Origin: Ascaris suum
Lineage: Eukaryota > Nematoda > Chromadorea > Rhabditida > Ascarididae
Length of the DNA stretch: 64,000 nucleotides
Direction of reading: 5' to 3'
NCBI GenBank assembly: GCA_013433145.1
Contig: CM024173.1
Location: forward strand, 8,824,322 to 8,888,321
Shown: one piece after another, positions 33,601 through 43,620 of the stretch
Position numbering within the stretch: position 1 is the first letter of the stretch
How the letters are laid out: the number at the start of each line of letters is the position of its first letter
Program-made: the position numbers and the translations under genes
Notes under the pieces: model-generated
What the model saw: the letters and a program-made list of their open reading frames with translations, nothing else
The model's database searches: none
What the model was told of the DNA's origin: nothing

Positions 33601-36600
33601 ATGGTAGCTGCAAGAGGAAGGTGAGTTTCCTTTTATGCATCGAAACTTTTGGTGCAGCGAATATAATTTGAAGTGGAAGAGACTTAATAAGCTAGCACGT
33701 AATATTTTCACGGGATATATATCGTATGCTCGGTATATGTAGAGAACAAACAGTGATGCAATAAAGGCATATTCAAATTAGGCCAGTTATACAATCAGCG
33801 TACGGCATATCAGCGTAGGATAGGCAGCACTTCATCACATCTTTTCTGACTTTCTCAACGGGCTGTGAGTAGTCATCAACCAACCAATACCGTTTAGCAA
33901 ATAGATCCAGAGTGATAGTTGGTTCCATAATGTATAGGAAGGATAGCGAAGGAGAGGAGGTTCATAAGAAGAGAGGTACCCTCCCGTCAGCTCCCGTCAT
34001 CGAAAGCGATAGATTCCCCACTTAAGAATTTCCTCCTGGCCTTGTAATGAAAACTTTGGTTTTGAATGGCGGGTGCCTGATTTTTTGCACATTTTTGCAT
34101 GTGCTAAGAATTCATCTATAGGAGATATCTTTGAGTTTATGAAAAGAAGACGGTCAAAAGACTGACCGCTGTGCTCAGTGAATTGTTTTTTTTCACGTTA
34201 AAAAATTTCTAAGACTAGCCCATGCTTTCAGTCGCCACTGATATGGTAGGAATGAAGAAAGAGGAGACAAAGAAGACATTTTGATGGTACGAAGGGGATC
34301 GATATGAAATGGGAGGAGAAGAGCCCTCTCCCACGTAAAGGCATTAGGTTAGATGTCCGCTTTTATCTAGGGCAAGATGCCGCCGAGGAAAACAATGAAT
34401 CAAAGGAGGAAAAACCGGGTGGAAATTTTAATACCGAAGACCAGATTTTGCCAGTAAATATGAAACACACTACTAGCAAAGTGTATTTCCATACTTTCGC
34501 AGTAAACAAACAAAATTTTCTGGAAACTATAGCATAATTTAAAAACCTGAGCATTACCTCTGCAATTCATGCCACACGCTGTCCATTCTTATGCGCTAAG
34601 ATGGCAGTGTGATTAGCACAAGCATTTATTTGTTCGTATGTTAGTTCACTTATTTAGCAGCGATGAGGATGGCGCGGACAAGTCGCAGAATCAACGGACA
34701 CAGTTAACACATTATGAAGCTCCCTTGCGGAACTTGAAACCTGATGGACAGGAAGTGGAGCCGAGGTGACAAACAATTGCTATAATATGCACATTCATCA
34801 ACTGAAACTCTTTGGAGGATTGAAAAATTTATATCCTTTATACTCAGTTCGAATCGGCAATTCAATTGTTTCATATATGGCATCAGATAACGCATATCAA
34901 CCTTCCGCATCCAACCTAGCCATTGAAAAGAGTGTAGAAAATACTGAGTGATCGCATTCAAAAACCACTGGCTGTACTCGCTAATTTTTTTTGCCATACA
35001 GCTGAGGGGACCTTTCTGCCATACTTTTTCGATAATATATTCAAAACCGATACAGATACGAAGGTTTCGGTGAGTTCCTTCTGATTCTGCCTTCATAGCG
35101 GGAAAGATATGGAAATGGAAGTGGATCTCTTGTAATTCTCTGGGTGATTGCTATTTATAACGCTGGACGTCTTAACGCGCCAACATGCGAGCTTTAGCCT
35201 CGCATTTCAGCGCTGAAATTGCAATGGCTCCTTAGTAGCATTTCTTGTTCAGTTAATAAAACACTACGAACTTAGTGTGAACGATCCTGTGGTCGTTTTT
35301 GTCGGAATATAACTTACAGCTTTATGCAGCCCTACTCTTTGCACACCCTTACAATATTATTTTACTTGGAATCGGCATCCGGGATTTAGATACTATAAAA
35401 CTGTTCATGCAGTGTTCTGCGCTTCTCGGCTGTGAAAGGTCATCCGGATATTGCTAGGTCTCTAATTCGACTCAGCAATGCGAGCGATAAAAAACTCAGT
35501 TACAAATTCAAGTGCGAAAAGGGCTGTAATGTTGCAGTAAGTTTTTTATGTTGCTAACGTTCAATCAGCGATGCACCTATTCAGTGAATTTTCGAATATC
35601 TCATAGTAAATCTTGTAAGGTATTACGAGAAGTTCGAGAATATTATGAGAGATTTGTAGGGTATGTTAAGACATGAACACGTTCCGAATCGAATGCATAT
35701 AAAGCTATAGACGACAGGAAGCTGCCAGTTCCGCATGAATAAGACATGGGTAACAATCGAGTATAACCGTTTACTATTTAATGCACGTAAGCTCACTCAG
35801 GCAAGGGGTGATATGACAAATACTGCTTCGTTTCAAAATCTCTGCAACGTCTGGACAAAAAACTCGCTATGATCTGCAAAAAACATGGTAGACCTGTTCT
35901 TCCCGCCCAAGATTGTTCACACCTACTCGAATCGCTGCTCATGTCTTCTCCCTCCTCGAAAGCCACATTAAAATACGCCGAAAGATGAGTTGTGGTGATG
36001 TTTGTAGAGTCGCATCACAAAGAGTGGCTGGTTGCAGAAAACGGTTGTGTGTAAAGTTTGCACGGATGTCCACACAGCCTGTGTCACGTGTTGCCCATGT
36101 TGTGGTGCATCTGACGGATATTCGGTCCTTTAACAACTGAGGAAGATTTCATGGCAGCTGCATTCTAGCGAAGTGTGAGCATGAATTTTTTTCAAACGTG
36201 CGTGTTGGGACCCTTCGAATACATCTCTTCGCCCGACTCCGGCACATTAAGGCGTTACCTCTTCAGATGCAGTTTCACAAACTGAAATCTTTGTAGGTTC
36301 GCAAACTTCTTTCTTCCACAGACCAAAATTTCGACTTAATTTTCTTTCACACGCCTACGTTGCACGCGCCTTAGCAAATTTGTATTTGCAGAGCGCATCA
36401 TATCACTGTATGTATGCGCGTATGTGTATGTCTGTCCGGAAGTTTCAGTCAGGAAACGGAGGAGTTGGAGTGAAGAAATGTTTCGGGAACAGGGTACTCT
36501 ACAGAACGGCCTTCTAGGTCATTTTTCTCGTCGATCCGCTAATTTCAGGATGTTACAATCCGTGAAAATTCAAAAGAACATTTCACAGCACCCATTGATT

Positions 36601-39600
36601 AGAACATGTAAGCATTTTACCATATTGCTGTCTACTCTACTAATTGCGAAATCAAACGATCACTTGAGTGAAAATCAAAATTTCATAGTGTACCAGTTGC
36701 GCTCCTCTGCGTTCCTTCCCTGTTTTATTTTTGCGAGCTTCTCTTCAGAACAATCTTGGACGCAGTCTACACATTATGCAATGCTGTTAAGCGGAGCCTA
36801 TCCTAAATCGTTAGAACGTTCTCATAAAGACATCCGCTTTCACTTGACCATGTATGCCCCCCTCTCCCTATTCGCGAGAGCTCTTTGGCAGACCTCCGCA
36901 GAGAGACAGAGAGGTCTTTGCAACCGTGAGGCCCCGCCGGATGTTATTATTCGATTTTTTCGCTCAAGGGATATTCTTCTGTGTCCGTTATTTTTAACAT
37001 TCGTTGCCAGCTATTCTGATCTTGACGGGTGGCCTGATAAGGCACGATCCATCAGGTCGGAACTACCTAAACGAGTCCCCAGATTCCATCGACTCTTCTG
37101 CTATGCGATTAGCAGCTGTGGCATTGAAAGTCCCTGAAATGTATGCAGACGAAATGTGGATGTATGCTCATATAGTAAGGCAGCTTTTGCCTCCATTCTG
37201 TCGCACGTTTATCACAGAGAATTAAAGTGCGTACTCTATACGCTGCTAATTGAATTCCCATATAGCGCAGAAGTGTTCTCATTGAACTGTGACAGCGCCT
37301 CCGCTTCAATTTCGGTGTTTATTCGTAGGCTCATCCGCGCAGTCGAGGTGTGATCGCTCCACATTCAACATATCATTGCGTACTTACGTGGCATCGAACA
37401 CAAGAAGCAAACTCATGGAGTGATCTTCGACCACCGCGATTGGCCATAGTTGCCAATTTCTCCACTAGAGGAAACTTCACTGACAGCGAGAAAAATATTA
37501 CTAAGTTTATAGGTTAGTCAGTAATTTTTCCAGATGAATTCCGTTAGATATGTTGTCATGATTCAGCACATCCGGGGTGGTGTTGCAAAACGCATTTTCA
37601 CGTGGCGAGTATTGTGACATACAGTGGCCACATGGCGCAATGATGTATTGGAGACTACGTGACTGCATAGCATAGTGATCATATTTCACCACGAATTGTC
37701 ACGTGATGACCGCATATAAGCTGTGCCTTTTTTCCAGTGTCGTCCATATGGCGTATGTGCATAATCAGTTACCTCGGTTCTCTGCCTTCGTCTAATAAAG
37801 CTTCTTCTTCAAGTCGTCGTCCTCACCAACACTATCGTCGGCTCTACCTCCTCATCACCTCGCCCACGACAGACACAAAAAATTCAGAATGCTGTAATAA
37901 AGAGAATAAGAAAAGCCGTGTTTTCCAAGTTTTCGCAGGGCATTGAAAATGAAAACAAACTTTTACCGAGCATATTCTGTCAGCAGTACACTTGCAGGAC
38001 AGCTAATGCAGAACAGGACGCAGAAGGGAAGCGATATTCTCATGGACCCCTTTAAGTTGTTCCATTCTGCTGTTCGATCAGTTCCAAATAAGTTCAGTTC
38101 TGAACATGCCATATATTCAGATTGATCTACAGAGACGTTTTATTCAGCAAACATAACAGAGGAGGAGCAGGATGTGCACGATATGCCACCAAAAGCGACC
38201 GTGTCATTTGCTGCGAACAGAGAACCGATTGTAACGTCATTTGAAACATCTTCTAACGACGAACTATACTCAAAAGCGTTAGTATCGTTTCATATTTTTC
38301 AACGAGGAGTTCGGTAAAATATGAGGGAATCTACTAGTGGAATATTCCAGCAATAAATGCAACGCGAAGCATACATTATTCTATTGCTGAAATCATTACT
38401 CTAATGCCGCAAAACTTTATAGCGGCTTCATGTAAATTTACTCTCTGTAATATTTATTGGCAACCTGTTAAGGGATATCAGATATCGTCATTGCGGGTTA
38501 GAAAGGAAGCAATGGTTAACTCCTGCATTTGTGGCTAATTAAGCATCGCCGAGCCTTAAATGCATCCACTCATTCCCACTTTTTTTGGCTCGAAAAGCAG
38601 CAGGGATTTTACTATTTAATACTAGTGTTTCGTTGCGCTCTAAAGACGTATGAGTCAGGAAACGGCAGTCAATGGACTTGAAATGACCTGCTGCAAACAA
38701 CTCGACTTTTCCGATGGCTCCGTGTGTCACCGCAATGAGAAATCTACTACTACGCAACTTCCCGCACATAAAACACATCACTTACATTTATATTTTTTCC
38801 ACAAACAAAATTTGTATTCATACGTGGTATATCCGATAGAGCTAGCTTATATATAAACAGCAAACGAAAATTATATGCATATAAACGTTATGAGACTTGG
38901 AGCCTTACAGTATGGCTCGAAATCATCAAAAATATTACATATTAAATGATAATAGGGCAGCGTAAAGTGGAAAAACACCGCAGTAGCATTGTTGAGCCGT
39001 AATTGATTGAAGCAACCCTGTTAGCACTTTTAAACGAGAAATGATTGAGGTGCGGCTAAGTTTTATGGATTATTTGCTGCAATTCCTCGTACTTCGTTTT
39101 TAAGAATATGATTGCTCGCTGTTTGTCACGGCTGCGCATCAAAAGTTATTGCGTAATGTTTCCACGTCTCATCAACTTGACGTTAAGACGGCCATGAACA
39201 ATTTTTTTCATGGTAACCAATATACAATGATGACAGTCGAATTTGTGGCAAAAATGCGTCCATCACATAAGATGGGAAAGAAAGACATTCTCCTTCCATA
39301 ACAATCTTCGGACTCAATGTAGGCTGGTTGAAGGCAATAGCCTCGCTATTGGTAACCATACTGCCCACGGTAAATATCAGCGAGCGCGATGAATACTGCT
39401 GGAGAGGACTTTTCGATAGGATGTCGGATTCGACATTTTTGAGAAATGTGTAGATGAGCTCACCGCAAAAGAACTTCACTGGTACGCAAGATCAGTAGGA
39501 AAAGACGAAAGGAGATCACATGCTTGCTTATACAGATGTCCTTCCACAACGGTCAAAGAAACTTCTGTCTGCTTTTGCCTTCCTTTAATCCAGCTCATAC

Positions 39601-40170
39601 ATACGACCTATGCAAAAATGTTACGTCAAATGAGTTTCAACTGTTGAAAATATAAACCCATCTGAAAATCTTTTGCAGCACTTTAGCGTGCAAAAAATCA
39701 GGATATCAGCATGTTTCAATTGAAAAATATATAAGAAGCAGTGGTTTTTAGGTTGGATGTCTTGTAACGTTGTTTATAGTTAAAGCTTTGCTTGTGATAA
39801 CAGAATTTTTCGCAAAACACTAATCGCATAAAAACAAAGCGGATGAGTTATAGAAGGACGTATGAAACTGTTGTTGAACGGGCATTTGCAACTAACGATT
39901 CCACAGATTGCATAAGAGGGAAATATGAGTGTGTTAAGTGTGTTATATGTGTTTCTATCTAACGAACAGGTTATCGGAAGAGCCGAAAAGCTAGCTGTTT
40001 TTTGTTTCAGTCAGGTGGAAACAGCGCTTCTTAATCGAGACATGGTCTATTATAATGCATTTATTGAATGGATGCAACTACACCCGATGAAATTTCTGCT
40101 CATCGCCGTTATTGTGTTTATGGTGATTACGTGTGCATTGTCGGCGGTAAGGGATGACCAGGACGACTGA
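33601..40170 (+). CDS. MSP-domain protein with C-terminal membrane anchor (MSP-A)
   Basis: Exons are 33601-33620 (tentative, MVAARG), 35413-35536, 37329-37512, 38148-38277 and 40011-40170, in phase and ending at TGA 40168-40170, for about 205 aa. The second exon carries the first MSP strands: VLRFSAVKG, then LIRLSNASDKKLSYKFKC, matching the family pattern L-x-N-x-S-x-K-x-x-(F/Y)-K-x-K-C. The third exon finishes the domain (GVIAPHSTYHCVLTWHR, then LRPPRLAIVANF). The fourth is an acidic linker (NITEEEQDVHDMPPKATV). The last has YYNAFIEWMQLHP followed by one hydrophobic span (MKFLLIAVIVFMVITCALSA) and an acidic tail. The layout is that of tail-anchored ER proteins of the VAP type, with the domain facing the cytosol. 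In nematodes such domains also occur in sperm proteins. It is paralogous to MSP-B. The first exon rests only on ATG, donor and phase. Confidence 0.8.
36424..37137 (+). other. Longest ORF of the window (237 codons), inside an MSP-A intron
   Basis: This open frame is far longer than expected by chance at this base composition, yet it lies in the intron between the two MSP exons. The translation is rich in Ser, Arg, Leu and Phe and resembles no family I know. A second overlapping plus-strand frame (37004-37225) also reads as protein-like. It may be a remnant of a mobile element, a nested gene or chance. Confidence 0.25.
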
Positions 40171-40504
40171 CGAAGACTGAGCAATATCGTATTCTTCCGA
40201 CACGATTCACGTGCTCGTGTTATTTCCCAACCTTGATTTGTTTGACGCTTTTAACTATCCACTTATGTATTTATTCAGTTGCTGTCAGCTGTTTGTTATA
40301 TCTCGACGCTATCATCCCTCTCATCATCGCTATTTCGAAATGCCTTATGACCCTTCCTGCTGCTCATTTATAAAATTAAATCATGCATCGAAGTGCGTTC
40401 CGTTGAAACAGCAATGATAGAAATTCTGGCGAAACGACGGGTGTATAGTTTTGGAGTAAGACATAACGCATGGCGCCTGGAACATAATGTAAAGTCCGGC
40501 ACTC
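40171..40504. other. Short intergenic gap between MSP-A and the 123-aa gene
   Basis: The gap is 334 bases between the MSP-A stop and the next ATG on the same strand. No exact AATAAA was seen. The spacing would be compatible with separate genes or a loose operon. Confidence 0.5.
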
Positions 40505-43212
40505 ATGGAAAGTGGTGCTTTTTCGCAGCTTTCTAGCTTCCGAGTCAGGTAAGAATTTCGAAGACGAGGAAGTACGTAGCGCCGAAGCAACTTTTGAACA
40601 GGTGATCAGCGAGCCTGTAAATACCGTGAAGATCGGCTTTCTTACATGTTTCCACAATAGAACGTTTTACAGCCTCACAATTTCATTTGTGCATGGAACA
40701 GTCGAAAAATTACGGCACATTTTCCCCAATGAAAGGTGTATTAGAACATCCGTCTTGCTCCTGGAAGTTTTAGGGTAACTCTCACTCGGAAATGGTTTGG
40801 AAGATCGGACGGGTAATTTATCCTCTGCGCAGAATATCGTTTCCTTCAATTCATATTCGACTACTGAATTTCCCATCCATTATGAGCCTACCACCATCGT
40901 AGACCATCAAGGATTTTTTTGCTCGTTTGAGAAGCGAATGTTGTGGAGGCCAATGCTTTGGTTCAATGAGGCCTGGTGAGTTACGTCTCAGCAGCCCAAC
41001 AGTTCTACTGGTTTCAAGCGGATGCTGTGCCTTTTCGCGTTTCTCATTCAGCGCTGAATACAAGCATGGGCAACTTCACATTGTTTTTGCTCACGTCTGC
41101 GCGAACACCACATTCGACGCGCTGTGCGGCACTAAGGCATGAGAACGTTCCTCGTAAGCCAAACTGCGCTGACTTTAGGGTCAAAAACAGACGAAGAAGA
41201 ATTTGGATCATTTATAACGCTTCGGCACTCTATAAAAAAAGAGACTAAATGCTGGTTCGCCCGAGGAAACTTGATTGCGAATCCTTCTCATTATGTAGAC
41301 ATCAGTAATATGGAAAGCGTAAGAACAACCTGACATCAAGTAGCAGTTTGGTGGGGCGGATAGCAATCATGCAGGAAGCATCAGTGATCCCCCCCTCCCC
41401 AATATCCTTGATAACCCGTCTGAAAAAATTTTCCCTCCTGCAGACCACCAGTGAGCTGGAACTGGAACAGAACCCAAAGTTCATTAATTCGACATTGTCG
41501 TCGTTTCAAAGGATACTGACTTTCAAATATCATTCCCCACTACCACTGCAACGTTTGCACTGGAATCTCTGCCTCGACATCATGCAGTTTTTAGCGCTCA
41601 TAAAACATTCTAACTGCCTCGCTGCGGTCTCTCCATATTAGCTAACGTATCCTTCTTTCGTAAAATAACAGCAGTCCTTGACGTTGTCAGCTGTCGCCGC
41701 GCCGATTCTGTGTGTGAAGATTCTCATAGCATGAACGACGTAAAGAACCTCGTAACAGAATCGGGCGTTTGCCAACCTTCGCCTCCGCGTGAGCCTCACT
41801 CTGCGGAATTCGCTTGCCCCCCTGGGGACTCTGAGAACTCAAACCCTGCGCGGGGAGAAAGGCTGCCCCACTCTCACAGTGGTGTGATTCATCATTTCAT
41901 AACACCGGGCCCCTGTGAACGGGCCGCCTTCCAAACATTAAATTGCGCAGGTCTTAGCAGACGCTTCAATGAATTTGTTTTTCCTCGAAGTGATACACTT
42001 CTCTATTGTAAGAAATTTGCATTTTAGTTGGAGAAATATTATAGAAGATGAACTCCACCGAGGATCATCTCAAATCATTGTTATCGAAGAGGAGTGAAGG
42101 GTGCGGCTGTTTCGATCATTCGAGATTTCAAACAAGAGCGCGTGCGCGAAAGTAATGTTGGCGCCCGATACAAAGTGAGTCTTCAACTTGTTTGCATTCA
42201 AAATCGTACATTATTCTAATGAAAAATGATCTTTTTCTGAAACTGCTTCGATGCCATTTGAATACAAAACCATCGCTATTAAGGTATCGTCTATCACAAT
42301 GAATCCGGCACTTTACTCAGCTGTCGGCGGCCTTCTAAAGAAATATCTCTGAACCGCTATTCCATTTCACCGACAGTTCGTTCTTCCTCCTCATCTAACA
42401 AATTCCGACAACGTCCGCTTCGATCATTTCCAACTGCTGAACATACGTTGTCCGTCGATAATGTTCTTACTTGTCAGGGGCGACTGCTGTGCAGATGATT
42501 TCATGTTCCTTTGCCGCCAGTTGTTGAGGCTGGTTTGTGGGTATGTCGTGGGACGCCGGAGCACCCTTCCGCCCATTCCAGGTCCTTTCCACTTTTCTTT
42601 GAAGAGTTTTCGCGGCACGAGCTTTGCATTAGTCCATTCGAGTTGCTCCATATCCTAATGATGCATCCGCCATAACGATGGCCTACTGTAGGCGTTGCGG
42701 AAGACCGGCTTCGACCGTGAAGTACGTTCTTCTAGCGTTTTTCTAACCAAGGAAGATCTTCAGAGAAGGAGGGACAGTGGTGTTTTTCGGTGAACCGTAC
42801 TCGCCGGTCACGAGTTATCAGTGGTTATCTGCGACCATATTTTAAATGACTGATATGCCATCACTAAATTCAGGCATGTCCTAGTCAACCTCGCCTCTAG
42901 GTTAATCGTAGCTATTCATTTCATTTACTTGCGGCTAACCGACGTATCTGCCTGCTATTCCCCTCTCCGCAACCTGGAGATGCGCCAGATGGCTCCTAGC
43001 TAAGTACATTGGAGTTCGAGCAGTAGGTTTCAGGAAACATGTTTTTGCTGCAGTTCTTCTATTTCAGCGTTGTTCCAAGTGATGACAACGCAAGGCCCGA
43101 AACACAGGGAGCAGAATCAAAAGCTGAAGCAATCAAGACGACGCAACACGAAACGCAAGCAGCTGAAGTGAAGCCAAAGCAGCATCAAAATGTGCGAAGC
43201 CATGCAAAATAG
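40505..43212 (+). CDS. Unrecognised basic protein, four exons, 123 aa
   Basis: Exons are 40505-40548, 42090-42174, 42692-42789 and 43068-43212. Their phases agree at every junction (2, 0, 2), with GT/AG sites and a stop at 43210-43212. An AATAAA at 43309-43314, about 97 bases past the stop, supports the 3' end. The product opens MESGAFSQLSSFR and has a middle rich in Arg, Lys and Glu (IIRDFKQERVRESNVGARYK, then FLTKEDLQRRRDS). It ends with a Gln/Glu/Lys/Ala-rich tail of about 48 residues. There is no signal peptide or membrane span, and it resembles no family I know. Intron 1 contains a possible RTE fragment. It sits head to tail between two MSP paralogues. The model is by hand, and exon 2 has several alternative AG acceptors. 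Confidence 0.45.
41710..42027 (+). mobile_element. Possible RTE-type LINE 5' fragment
   Basis: This GC-richer open frame contains ENSNPARGERLPHSHSGVIH and then AAFQTLNC. It resembles, from memory, the 5' part and the start (TLNCRTL) of the APE endonuclease of RTE elements common in hookworm genomes. The similarity stops after NCAGLSRRFNEF, and no endonuclease core or reverse transcriptase follows. It lies in intron 1 of the 123-aa gene. The assignment rests on recollection of the repeat and is tentative. Confidence 0.3.
42471..42651 (-). CDS. Candidate minus-strand first exon, 60 codons
   Basis: From ATG at 42651 the frame is basic and polar (LVPRKLFKEKWKGPGMGGR) and ends at a strong donor (ACAA then GTAAGA). 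It lies antisense within an intron of the 123-aa gene. No further exon was found and no family recognised. Confidence 0.2.
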
Positions 43213-43308
43213 TCGGTATTCTTATCTTGTGATAAGTTGCGTTAGAGCATCTCAATAACTCTTTTTTTTGAAAAGGGCGAGGGAAAAAGGTGATTTCATT
43301 CTTTAAGG

Positions 43309-43314
43309 AATAAA
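43309..43314 (+). promoter_or_regulatory. Polyadenylation signal of the 123-aa gene
   Basis: AATAAA lies about 97 bases after the stop at 43210-43212. It supports transcription ending before MSP-B. Confidence 0.45.
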
Positions 43315-43620
43315 GCATCGATTATCCACTAAAGTTTGCCTAATAAGTTTATGGAGACGAAATTTGTTGAGAATGCAGATAAAACATTGAATTTAATAGA
43401 TCTTGGTTGTCGTAAATGCTCTTTTTTTCGGTTGAATCACGCTTAATTCAACAAATCCGCTGCAATTTCATTCGATGTTTACACTGATGAAGTTGTGGGT
43501 TACTTTCATACGAGTGGTATCCGGTTGCTTATGAATGAACCAAGTATATTTGAATGTTTTCAAACGAACTAAAATTTTTGCATTTCACACGTTGCAATAT
43601 TGCAGCATTTTCGTTTACAG

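Noticed and set aside
34304..34537. 77-codon ORF in the first MSP-A intron, considered as an N-terminal exon
   Set aside because: It has no donor of the required phase 2 at its end and no resemblance to MSP N-termini. The tiny exon at 33601-33620 fits the phase better.
41302..41641. ORFs on both strands (41302-41484 minus, 41348-41641 plus)
   Set aside because: The acceptor-like sites give no continuous model and no family is recognisable. It is probably repeat-derived or chance.
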